The notes under the pieces: model-generated
What the model was told of the DNA's origin: nothing
What the model saw: the letters and a program-made list of their open reading frames with translations, nothing else
Databases searched by the model: none
NCBI GenBank assembly: GCA_028710885.1
Contig: JAQTTG010000005.1
Coordinates: forward strand, 130,443 to 194,442
Length of the DNA stretch: 64,000 bases
Origin: Sulfuricurvum sp.
Lineage (GTDB): Bacteria > Campylobacterota > Campylobacteria > Campylobacterales > Sulfurimonadaceae
Reading direction: 5' to 3'
Translations under genes and position numbers: made by a program
In this document: piece after piece, positions 16,501 through 23,603 of the stretch
Layout: the number at the start of each line of letters is the position of its first letter
Position numbering within the stretch: position 1 is the stretch's first letter

Positions 16501-17016
16501 GTTGTCTAAGTACGCATTGAGTTTCTCAAAAAAATTTTCATTTAGTGTGTTCCATGTATCTGCCAATAGAAAGGAAATGGTGTCATCATAAAGTTTGTCA
16601 AATTTATAGCTTTGTTTATTGGCAGTTGTGCAAACTAGTTTATGAGAAATATTTTGACAAATTGTATTTGCAATATCTATGAATGTGGTAATATCTTCTC
16701 TCGTAATAGAACTTTCTTCATCAGTTCTATATTTGCACTGTATAGCCCAATATTCATCTTCTTTGGTTTGTGCAACTAAATCAATTCCCTCATCACTATC
16801 TGGTAAATTTAAATACGTTTTTACATTATTTGGAACTTCATTTAACAGCCAAACATTTTTAAGTTTGGTCTGATACACAGGATCGATCAATAAGAAGTAC
16901 TTGGTGATTAACTCAAAAATATCACCTTTTTCTTTTTTTTCAAGAGTAGCTATTAACTTGAATTTTAGTTCTTGCCAATTTTTGTATTTTTTTAATTCAT
17001 TGATTATTTTTTTCAC
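13564..17016 (-). CDS. Large nuclease-helicase with seven PHINT-like C-terminal repeats (putative defence protein)
   Basis: An 1150-residue fusion starting at GTG 17016. Residues about 25-135 look like a restriction-type PD-(D/E)XK nuclease (E76GID79 and QCK at 93-95, as in Mrr-like domains). Residues 180-600 are a superfamily 2 helicase/translocase: Walker A ACGSGKS (210-216), DEAH (339-342), MTATER (369-374), TNARCLTEGVDVP (531-543) and motif VI QAVGRALRQ (562-570). Residues 668-1150 are seven tandem repeats of 61-77 residues, each like PFEEAREFVR...EW..Y..GW..W.DWLG, as in phage-integrase repeat units. No methyltransferase or specificity gene is adjacent. I infer a stand-alone DNA-targeting defence enzyme. 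The acquired character is supported by the neighbouring toxin-antitoxin pair and a flank resembling that of the HNH gene. Confidence 0.78.
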   Translation of the reverse strand: MKKIINELKKYKNWQELKFKLIATLEKKEKGDIFELITKYFLLIDPVYQTKLKNVWLLNEVPNNVKTYLNLPDSDEGIDLVAQTKEDEYWAIQCKYRTDEESSITREDITTFIDIANTICQNISHKLVCTTANKQSYKFDKLYDDTISFLLADTWNTLNENFFEKLNAYLDNKKIILKPFLPRAHQQRAIENAYSHFIEENNDRGKLIMACGSGKSLTAYWITRKFNAQNILIAVPSLALIKQTLEVWTRESLANNIDINWLAVCSDDTVSELEDDTFMATTKDLGIDVSTDIDYISKWLNNKMHHNNTTIIFTTYQSGEVIAKASKIAGFVYDFGIMDEAHKTVGLKDSLFSHLLFDENIPIKKRLFMTATERYYKGSSDEIASMDDIDIYGEDFEVLSFREALESDPPILCDYKIISIMVTKREIEKLIENNNYVKPQNENYTKEVEAEMLASTVALHKAIKKYKIKHTISFHSSIERAKFFQSQEAIFRKSFNEYTHLDTFHVSGDTPTAKRKKVINEFANSDSSLITNARCLTEGVDVPNIDCVLFADPKNSTIDIVQAVGRALRQSKNKQFGYVVVPVLIDDENINIEDIKNKNFQSILTILKALASSDDRIIDYFETIESKDRSSSGRLVEFDIPLGLSIDINEFNDAIRLSIIPKIKNLKWRPFEEAREFVRNLGLKNSEEWKLYSKNELPEKGLRLSDIPSSPNTVYKLQGWNGIQDWLGTSFDLKYLPFEEAREFVRKLHIGKNQKDWDNYWKEHDIPDFIPIQPHQRYKRSYKKKFLWKDFLGTTIRSFDEAKAFVKKLNLIDRKEWNKYCKGEIPNLPTKPKDLPRDPDLRYRKEWINWEDWLTGHSTKIYGEWRPFEEAREFVRSLNLNGTIEWKQYCKGELEGYEPKPNDIPTSPDDRYKNDGWIDYGDWLGTGRKRRGANPDEENDIWLAYEDAKKFVHKLQLKSSTQWQQYIKDELDDLPTKPDDIPKQPWYVYKDNGWKNWNDWLGETSNNKIKTKVQNALPFEEARAFARSLKLKNTYEWEDYKKGKLEGFEPIPENIPKSPNSYYKNDGWKGMNDWIGTESTKGKSTNILSYDEAIKFVHSLCLQNTNEWKDYCKGRFEHLPTKPSNIPATPWNVYKDKGYISLGDWLGNKD
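13567..15015 (-). repeat. Seven tandem PHINT-like protein repeats (coding)
   Basis: Counting from the N-terminal side, the repeat units are 67, 61, 69, 77, 75, 71 and 63 residues and begin at residues 668, 735, 796, 865, 942, 1017 and 1088. Each unit starts W/L-x-[PSA]-[FY]-[ED]-[ED]-A and ends near DWLG or DFLG. Repeat 2 is the most diverged. The DNA copies are not identical, so this is an old amplification. Confidence 0.8.
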
Positions 17017-17046
17017 GGCCTGCCTAAATTTGTTTATGTATCCAAC

Positions 17047-17174
17047 TATTTATTCATACCAAAAATATACCATTTTGTCAGAATCATCGGTTCATAATGC
17101 CTGCTATCAGAAAGATTCAACCCAAATTTTACATATTGACATATTTTTAAACATTTTACGCTGTTTTTCTTAAA
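17047..17174 (-). promoter_or_regulatory. Upstream element of the helicase-nuclease gene, similar to 4117-4257
   Basis: See the copy at 4117. Here the minus strand reads CTGACA, 17 bases, then GGTATGAATAA with an extended -10 (TGGTATGAAT), a plausible sigma70 promoter about 30 bases before the GTG start. The remainder of 17017-17256 is AT-rich with no gene. Confidence 0.6.
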
Positions 17175-17256
17175 ATTATCTCCGCAAACGCTTTAACACA
17201 GGCAAAGCAAAAAAAGAGGACAATTTCCCCAATATTAGATAGGAATCCCAAAAAAA

Positions 17257-18021
17257 ATGAAAATGACAGCCTCGAATTTTAATCTCACCGACTACCTCTC
17301 CCGCATCGGATTTGAAGGCGATGTTCATAATGATGTCGCAACCCTCACACAACTGATGCAGCGGCAACTACGAAGCATCCCTTTTGAAAACACCGAGGTG
17401 CAAGCAGGTCGCATCCCCTCATTGGTACCCGAAGATATAGTCAATAAAGTCTTGGGACGCGGGCGCGGAGGGTATTGCTACGAGATCAACGGCGTGTTTG
17501 CGATGGCACTCACGGCTATCGGATTTAAGTGGTATTTTGCGGGGGCTCGTCCAATGTTTTATCCGATGCGTCGTCCTAAAACGCACATGGTGGTGATCGT
17601 GAAATGTGAAGGGCGAGAATATCTATGTGATACGGGATTCGGCGGATACGCTTTGCGTGTACCGATGGTGATTGAGGAGGGGGAAGTGACCCAAGACGGT
17701 GATCGTTTTCGCATGGAGCTAATCGAGGGGGAATATGTCGTGAGTTCTCTCGTTCAGGGGGAGTGGCAGCGTCAATACGGCTTTGCACTGCAACCGCAGG
17801 AGTGGATCGAGTTTAGCCTTGCGAACTATTTCAACGCAACCCATCCCGACACGATCTTCACCCAAAAGAAGCTTGCGATCATGCAAACGCCGAACGGGCG
17901 TAAAATCCTCGTGGACAACGAGCTCAAACTCATCGAAGAGGGGAAACTGGACGTTTTAGAGGTCGATTATGAGACGGCGTTAAAAGAGTATTTCAGATTA
18001 GAACTTTTCAAAACGTCATAA
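17257..18021 (+). CDS. Arylamine N-acetyltransferase
   Basis: A 254-residue NAT-family enzyme. The cysteine-protease-like triad is complete: Cys74 in RGGYCYE, His110 in KTHMV and Asp125 in CDTGFGG. The enzyme moves an acetyl group from acetyl-CoA to arylamines or hydrazines via an acetyl-Cys intermediate; bacterial roles include detoxification and secondary metabolism. The N-terminal FNLTDYLSRIGFEG and IPFENTEVQAG are family typical. The ATG follows TAGGA at a somewhat long distance. It is transcribed away from the helicase-nuclease gene and precedes the VOC gene by 59 bases. Confidence 0.92.
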   Translation: MKMTASNFNLTDYLSRIGFEGDVHNDVATLTQLMQRQLRSIPFENTEVQAGRIPSLVPEDIVNKVLGRGRGGYCYEINGVFAMALTAIGFKWYFAGARPMFYPMRRPKTHMVVIVKCEGREYLCDTGFGGYALRVPMVIEEGEVTQDGDRFRMELIEGEYVVSSLVQGEWQRQYGFALQPQEWIEFSLANYFNATHPDTIFTQKKLAIMQTPNGRKILVDNELKLIEEGKLDVLEVDYETALKEYFRLELFKTS

Positions 18022-18080
18022 TATTAGTTTCATTGATACAAAACGGATATGATAATAAAAAATAAAAAAGAGGTGTAATC

Positions 18081-18470
18081 ATGAATCCATTCGCAACACA
18101 CGGCGCATTTAGCTGGTTTGAACTGATGACCGGCGATGTGGAAGGGGCAAAATCTTTTTATGGTGATGTTTTTGGCTGGGAATTTAAAAAAGCCGATAAT
18201 GTTGATTTCGACTACCAAATAGTTTCTATTGCCGATCAAGAGATGGCAGGTATTATGGATATCAAACATTGCGGCAATGAGAAGATACCGCCGCATTGGG
18301 GCAATTACATCACCGTCTCGGATATCAATGCTACATTACAAAAGGCGAAAGAGTTAGGGGCGAATGTTATTGTCGAGATCACCCCGATCCCGAAAGTCGG
18401 TGATTTCGCTGTTATCCAAGACCCGCAAGGGGCGGTAATATCGATGATTGAATACAAAATGGCGTGTTAA
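18081..18470 (+). CDS. VOC family protein (glyoxalase/dioxygenase-like)
   Basis: A 129-residue vicinal-oxygen-chelate protein with one and a half beta-alpha-beta3 units: GAFSWFELMTGDVEGAKSFY, FGWEF, HWGNYITVSD, and the terminal FAVIQDPQGAVISMIEY. These small proteins chelate a metal and often catalyse lyase, dioxygenase or resistance reactions; the substrate is unknown. An AAAAGAGGTGTAATC ribosome site precedes the ATG. It is probably transcribed with the next gene, 18 bases downstream. Confidence 0.86.
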   Translation: MNPFATHGAFSWFELMTGDVEGAKSFYGDVFGWEFKKADNVDFDYQIVSIADQEMAGIMDIKHCGNEKIPPHWGNYITVSDINATLQKAKELGANVIVEITPIPKVGDFAVIQDPQGAVISMIEYKMAC

Positions 18471-18488
18471 GTTCATAAAGGATTTACG

Positions 18489-19106
18489 ATGAATCTCAAA
18501 AAACTCAGAGAAGCCGAAGCCAATTTTTTTGCCTTTTATCCCAAAGGGTTTGAGGATGAGGGATTGTTGCCGATCATCAAACGGCACAACACCGAGAAGA
18601 TAGGGAAGAGTGTGGAGGAACTGTTTGCGCCCGAGCGGTTCCAAAACGGTGATGAAATAGGTGAGAGTTTTGCGAAAATTATTTCTAAATCGACTCTCAT
18701 TTCGTTGTTCGAAAAACCAAAAGTCCGCGATATGATCAAAAGCATGAGTATGGATCAGCGCGATATGCTCTCTATCGCATTGTATGAATTGATTCACGGT
18801 AAAAAAGAGAAAGGGTTCGAGATGATCGTCGAGGTGCTCTCGATGTATGGACTAGCGAAATGGTCGATTGTGACGCTGATACCGTACTACTATGACCGTG
18901 AAAAAAACTTTTTTATCAAACCCACGACGACCAAAGATATTATCAAATTTTTCGAGATTGAGGGGATCGTCTACAAACCTCGACCGACGTATGAGTTTTA
19001 TGAGCGTTACACCCGTGTTCTCACCGAGATGAGGTTACAGGTCAGCCCTCTGATCGGAAATGATAATGCAGGATTCACCGGATTTTTGATGATGGCGATG
19101 AAGTAA
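18489..19106 (+). CDS. Conserved hypothetical protein (205 aa)
   Basis: I do not recognise a family. The protein is soluble, rich in charged helices (LKKLREAEANFFAFYPKGFE, then HNTEKIGKSVEELFAPERF) and has no signal peptide or membrane segment. AAAGGATTTACG precedes the ATG, and the VOC gene ends 18 bases upstream, so the two are likely one transcript. The gene is followed by an AT-rich gap of 163 bases that leads to the PAS-GGDEF gene; I see nothing else in that gap. Confidence 0.75.
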   Translation: MNLKKLREAEANFFAFYPKGFEDEGLLPIIKRHNTEKIGKSVEELFAPERFQNGDEIGESFAKIISKSTLISLFEKPKVRDMIKSMSMDQRDMLSIALYELIHGKKEKGFEMIVEVLSMYGLAKWSIVTLIPYYYDREKNFFIKPTTTKDIIKFFEIEGIVYKPRPTYEFYERYTRVLTEMRLQVSPLIGNDNAGFTGFLMMAMK

Positions 19107-19269
19107 AAGGGTTTATTATTAAATAATGTAACGCATAGTTACAATTTATACTGCTATTAAAATATTTTTTTTAGTTTGATAAAACAAAACTAAGTAAAAA
19201 ATAATATATAAGTTATATTTTTGTATTAGAGTGATATCTATTGCTGATATTCAGTAAAGGGGTTTAGAC

Positions 19270-20940
19270 ATGCAAAAATATAAACGTATTTCTAAAATTG
19301 ATTTAGATGAAATTTACTCTATTAATAATAAAACCAATACCGATTTACTTCGAGCTATTTTAGATAGTTCTCCCAATATTATCGTTTTTGCTCTCGATAG
19401 CGAGTATAAATATTTGGCGTTTAATCATGAACATAAAAAAATAATGTATGCAATTTGGGGTAAAGAGATTAATCTCGGAATGAATATGCTTGAGATCATT
19501 GTTAGAGAGGATGATCGACAAAAAGCGAAAGATCTTTTTGATAGAGCACTTAACGGAGAATCTTTTATAGACGAGACGGAATATGGTGATGAAGCACTCT
19601 CAAGAAAATTCTGGGAAACCTATTATTCCCCAATCTATGACGATGCAAAACAAAGCGTAATCGGCCTAACCTGCTTTAATCTTGATACCACTGAACGAAG
19701 AACAATCGAGAGTCAGCTTCAATTAGCCGATTTGGCATTAAATATGATTACAGATGCCGTTTATCTATTTAATGAGAAGCGTGAAATTATTTATGTAAAT
19801 CAAGCTGCATGTGAAGCACTTGATTATTCAAAAGATGAACTGCTTGGTAAAACGCCTTTCGATATAGATCCGGTAATTACAGTGGATGAATTGCAAAATA
19901 TAACAGATACGATACGTCTTAAAAAAGTAATCCATTTTGAAACAAAGCATAAGAGAAAGGATGGTTCAGTTTTTGATGTAGAAATCACGACCTATCCTTA
20001 TGAAGACGGTAGATATGGTTTACATATAGTTAAAAATATCACTGAGCGTAAGAAAACAGATGAAAAATTAAAACTTCTAGCAAGTGTCTTTACGAGTGCA
20101 AAAGAGGGGATCGTCATAACCGATACAAGTGGAACAATTGTCGATATAAATGAAGCTTATACTTTGATTACTGGTTACTCCAAAAATGAAATTGTTGGAC
20201 AAAATGCCGGATTTTTAAAATCAGATAAACATGACAAACCATTTTACAAAAATATGTGGGATGAATTGATCCAAAACAAATATTGGATCGGTGAAATCTG
20301 GAACAGAAGAAAAAATGGGGAAATTTTTGTAGAGAGACTGACAATTTCCGCTATCAGTGATTCGAAAGGGAAAACTTCAAGCTATGTTGGATTGTTAACG
20401 GATATAACGACGGGTAAAGATTATGAGTCTACATTGGAGAGAATGGCATTTTATGATTCTTTGACGGGATTACCAAATCGATTGTTGTTTGCTGAGAGAA
20501 TCAATCAAGCGATGATGATTTCAAAACGTTTAAAAACCAATATGGCGGTTTGTTTTCTAGATTTGGATGAATTCAAACCTGTTAATGACGGATTTGGTCA
20601 TAATATAGGAGATAAGTTACTGATCGAAATTGCGACTAGAATGCAAAGTCAAGTTAGAGAGAGTGATACTGTAGCCAGAATGGGTGGAGACGAATTTGCC
20701 ATTTTACTTTTAAATATTAAAAGTACTAAAGAATGTGAAACAATCATTAGCAAAATTTTGAAAAGTATTCATAAAACGTATACCCTCCCTGATCATACAG
20801 GAGTAAAGGTAACTGCAAGTATAGGTATTACCCTCTATCCTCATGATAATGTAACTTCCGATATCTTGCTTCGTCATGCAGATCAGGCTATGTATTTAGC
20901 AAAAGAAAGTGGAAAAAATAAGTATATATTTCACAGTTAA
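19270..20940 (+). CDS. Triple-PAS diguanylate cyclase
   Basis: A 556-residue cytoplasmic signalling protein. PAS1 begins near residue 25 (LLRAILDSSPNIIVFALD), PAS2 near 152 (LNMITDAVYLFNEKREIIYV) and PAS3 near 268 (TSAKEGIVITDTSGTIVDIN, followed by the TITGYSKNEIVGQN-type loop). The GGDEF domain spans 394-554 with an intact GGDEF motif around 471 and an RESD inhibition site before it, so it should synthesise c-di-GMP. PAS3 plus GGDEF is the common arrangement in this phylum. The ATG follows AAAGGGG. No partner gene is adjacent. Confidence 0.88.
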   Translation: MQKYKRISKIDLDEIYSINNKTNTDLLRAILDSSPNIIVFALDSEYKYLAFNHEHKKIMYAIWGKEINLGMNMLEIIVREDDRQKAKDLFDRALNGESFIDETEYGDEALSRKFWETYYSPIYDDAKQSVIGLTCFNLDTTERRTIESQLQLADLALNMITDAVYLFNEKREIIYVNQAACEALDYSKDELLGKTPFDIDPVITVDELQNITDTIRLKKVIHFETKHKRKDGSVFDVEITTYPYEDGRYGLHIVKNITERKKTDEKLKLLASVFTSAKEGIVITDTSGTIVDINEAYTLITGYSKNEIVGQNAGFLKSDKHDKPFYKNMWDELIQNKYWIGEIWNRRKNGEIFVERLTISAISDSKGKTSSYVGLLTDITTGKDYESTLERMAFYDSLTGLPNRLLFAERINQAMMISKRLKTNMAVCFLDLDEFKPVNDGFGHNIGDKLLIEIATRMQSQVRESDTVARMGGDEFAILLLNIKSTKECETIISKILKSIHKTYTLPDHTGVKVTASIGITLYPHDNVTSDILLRHADQAMYLAKESGKNKYIFHS

Positions 20941-20982
20941 TTTTTGCAACAATACTGTGTCAGAAAATTATAAAGGATCATA

Positions 20983-21513
20983 ATGGCTCATATCGCATTA
21001 CCCGAATTTGAAGAGATGACTCCCGCTGTGCAGGAAAAAGCACGTCCGATTTTGGAAAAAACAGGCAAATTGGGAGAAATTTTCAAGCTTTTGGCATTGG
21101 ATGAAAATATCTATTTTGCAACAGATGGGATGGTTCAGCGCTATTTGCTCGATCAAACACACCTCTCTTATGAGATTAAAGAATCGATTGCCCTTTTGAT
21201 CTCCCAAGAGAACGGCTGCAAAATGTGTGTCGATGTCCACAAAGGGATTGCCAAAATGCTCGGACTCTCCGAACAGCGGATCGAAGAGGTACTGAGTGGC
21301 GTAGAGACTATCAGCACAAGCGATGCGGAAAAAGCACTTTTGAACTTTTGTATCAGAGCCTCCAAAAAAGATAACTATAAAATCCTAAAAGAGGAGATTG
21401 ATGCGCTAAAAGAGCTGGGATATACCGAAGCTCAGATCGTCGAAGCGGTCGCGATTACCGGATATTTCAACTACATCAATACCCTCTCCAATGTTTTCGC
21501 TCTGGGGCAGTAA
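20983..21513 (+). CDS. AhpD-like/carboxymuconolactone decarboxylase family protein
   Basis: A 176-residue AhpD-superfamily protein with the redox CxxC in NGCKMCVDVHKGIAKMLG, including the downstream His of the AhpD motif. It is a paralogue of the protein at 4959-5489, equal in length but clearly diverged. A role in peroxide or organic hydroperoxide reduction is likely. AAAGGATCATA precedes the ATG. It converges with the PEBP gene, with only three bases between stops. Confidence 0.83.
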   Translation: MAHIALPEFEEMTPAVQEKARPILEKTGKLGEIFKLLALDENIYFATDGMVQRYLLDQTHLSYEIKESIALLISQENGCKMCVDVHKGIAKMLGLSEQRIEEVLSGVETISTSDAEKALLNFCIRASKKDNYKILKEEIDALKELGYTEAQIVEAVAITGYFNYINTLSNVFALGQ

Positions 21514-21516
21514 GCG

Positions 21517-22056
21517 TTATCTCCCGTAGTACGATACCATCGTCGCTTTGCCGATAGAGTGGGCATTGATCATATATCCCACCAGTGCAGGCGATGATTT
21601 TTCATCCAAATCGAGATGATCGACATTCAGCGCATGGACGGTAAACATATAGCGATGAGGCTTGTCACCCATCGGCGGGCAGGCACCGCCAAATCCCGTT
21701 TTGCCGAAATCGGTGATGCTTTGCATTGCGCTGATCGGCTGTTTTTTCGCCGTGTTGCCAAAATCAGATGGAAGAGCGTTTACGTTTGCGGGGATATTAA
21801 AGACTACCCAGTGCCACCATCCGCTCCCCGTCGGGGCATCGGGATCATAGACGGTAAGGGCAAAGCTTTTTGTCCCCTTCGGCGCATCGCTCCAATGCAG
21901 CTCAGGGGAGATGTTTTCACCCGTGCACCCAAATCCAGAAAAGACTTGTTTCATGGTGAGTTGACCTGCGAGGTCGTTACTATGGAGGGTAAATTCGCCT
22001 CCAAAAGAAAGCGTGGCAAACAGTGCCGAAGAAGCGAGTAATGAGATGATGCGCAT
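21517..22056 (-). CDS. YbhB/YbcL-type PEBP (Raf-kinase-inhibitor-like) protein
   Basis: A 179-residue secreted phosphatidylethanolamine-binding-protein homologue. A signal peptide ends about residue 19 (LFATLSFGG). The PEBP core has FGCTGENISPELHWSDAPKG, the DPDAPTGSGWWHWVVFNIP signature and GGACPPMGDKPHRYMFTVHAL. Bacterial PEBPs probably bind anionic ligands; the biological role is unclear. The gene is divergent from the ABC ATPase. Confidence 0.92.
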   Translation of the reverse strand: MRIISLLASSALFATLSFGGEFTLHSNDLAGQLTMKQVFSGFGCTGENISPELHWSDAPKGTKSFALTVYDPDAPTGSGWWHWVVFNIPANVNALPSDFGNTAKKQPISAMQSITDFGKTGFGGACPPMGDKPHRYMFTVHALNVDHLDLDEKSSPALVGYMINAHSIGKATMVSYYGR

Positions 22057-22157
22057 AATGACTCCTTGGGAAAATTGAGTTATTGTAGCGAAGAGTTTTC
22101 TAAATAGAGCAAAAAATTTTACTTAAGCACGTTATACTTTTTTAAAAAGAAGTTTTG

Positions 22158-22952
22158 ATGTCTATTCCTATCCTTTCGTTTGAAAATCTTGATCTGAGCT
22201 ATGAGCTTACTCACGTTTTAAAAAATATTTCACTTCGCATCGATAGCGCTGAGCATTGCGTTATCCTCGGTGCCAACGGTTCGGGCAAATCGAGTCTCAT
22301 AAAACTCATCACCAGTGAACTCTACCCCTCCTACAAACAAGAGCCATTTCATCGTGAGATATTGGGGCGTGAACGCTGGGCAATCACCGAGTTACGCCAA
22401 CATATCGGGGTGGTGACAAACGATTTACATAGCCGTTTTGCATACGAGCGTGAGAATCTGAGCGGTTTTGAGACGGTGCTGAGCGGTTTTTTCGGAACGT
22501 TGGGGCTGTTTGATCATTTGGAAGTAAAGGTTGAATATTTAGAAGGTGCCGTGAACGCAATGAAACGCTTAGGGATCGAGCATCTGCGCGATAAACCGCT
22601 GAGCCAAATGTCAACGGGAGAACTGCGAAAATGTATCGTTGCCCGTGCGCTGGTGCATCCTGTACGTGCGATACTCCTCGATGAGCCGACGGTGGGGTTG
22701 GACATCAAAGCGCAAATCGATTTTATCGAGATGATGCGCTTTCTCGGAGCGGGTGGGACGACGGTGATCCTCGTCACCCATCACATCGAAGAGATTTACG
22801 AAGAGATCAGCAAAGTGGTACTCCTCAAAGAGGGGCGTATCATCGCTCAGGGGAGTAAAGAGGCGGTGCTCAACAGTGCCAATCTCTCAGAGACGTTTGG
22901 GATAGATTTGGAACTCATACGAATCGGCAATCGTTACAGACTTATTTCATAG
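22158..22952 (+). CDS. ABC transporter ATP-binding protein (ModF-like, stand-alone)
   Basis: A 264-residue ATPase with Walker A GANGSGKSS, an altered signature loop SQMSTGELRK, Walker B RAILLDEPTVGLD and the H-loop VTHHIEE. The ATG at 22158 is preferred to the TTG just before it. The closest style is the ModF/COG1119 group linked to molybdenum metabolism, but no permease or binding protein lies nearby, so the partner is unknown. Its 3' end overlaps the convergent SDR-like gene by 6 bases. Confidence 0.85.
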   Translation: MSIPILSFENLDLSYELTHVLKNISLRIDSAEHCVILGANGSGKSSLIKLITSELYPSYKQEPFHREILGRERWAITELRQHIGVVTNDLHSRFAYERENLSGFETVLSGFFGTLGLFDHLEVKVEYLEGAVNAMKRLGIEHLRDKPLSQMSTGELRKCIVARALVHPVRAILLDEPTVGLDIKAQIDFIEMMRFLGAGGTTVILVTHHIEEIYEEISKVVLLKEGRIIAQGSKEAVLNSANLSETFGIDLELIRIGNRYRLIS

Positions 22953-23579
22953 ATTCGATAATGCCGGATATTGAAACAAGTAGGTGGGTTTTTCAGCTTG
23001 TTTAATCATGAAATCTGCGACATCAGCCCGTGATATTCCTCCGATTTTGATATTCTTGAAGAGTTGATTTTCTACTCTGTAGTGTTCGCTTAATGGTTTA
23101 TTGAGAAGCAATCCCGGCCGTACACATTCCCATTGAAGTGTTGATGTGGATAGGATTTGTTCCATTTTCGTTTTATTGTCGTAGATATTTTTTAGGAATA
23201 AGCGAAAAAATAGTTTCATGCCAAAACTATTATAGTTCCAGCTCTCTCCTGCGCCGAATCCGGTTAAAACAATAAATGGTATTTTAGTATCGATTTCATT
23301 TTGTATCTCGACAAGCAAATGGGCAAAATCACTGTACATAGTCGTCGCTTTCATACTTTTACCGGTTCCGAGAGCTACAATTACAGCATCTGCATTTTTT
23401 ATGACGTAAGTTAGACTTTCTTTATCAAGAGCACTCCCTTGGATCATGTTCAAATTAGGATTGGATGGCAATGTGATATCCGAACGGGATAACGTAGTGA
23501 CACTATGCCCTCTCATTAATGCTCTTTTTACACATTCTAATCCTACTCCGGCAGAAGCTCCTATAATGGTGATATTCAT
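22947..23579 (-). CDS. NAD(P)-binding (NmrA/atypical SDR) protein
   Basis: A 210-residue Rossmann protein with the N-terminal nucleotide loop ITIIGASAGVGLECVKRALM, NADAVIVALGTG after strand 4 and the VRPGLLLNKPLSE segment of atypical short-chain dehydrogenases. The catalytic YxxxK is not evident, as in NmrA-like redox sensors or reductases. It lies 24 bases downstream of the heparinase-like gene and may share its transcript. Confidence 0.84.
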   Translation of the reverse strand: MNITIIGASAGVGLECVKRALMRGHSVTTLSRSDITLPSNPNLNMIQGSALDKESLTYVIKNADAVIVALGTGKSMKATTMYSDFAHLLVEIQNEIDTKIPFIVLTGFGAGESWNYNSFGMKLFFRLFLKNIYDNKTKMEQILSTSTLQWECVRPGLLLNKPLSEHYRVENQLFKNIKIGGISRADVADFMIKQAEKPTYLFQYPALSNL

Positions 23580-23603
23580 GTTTTACTCCGATTGAAAAAT
23601 TAT

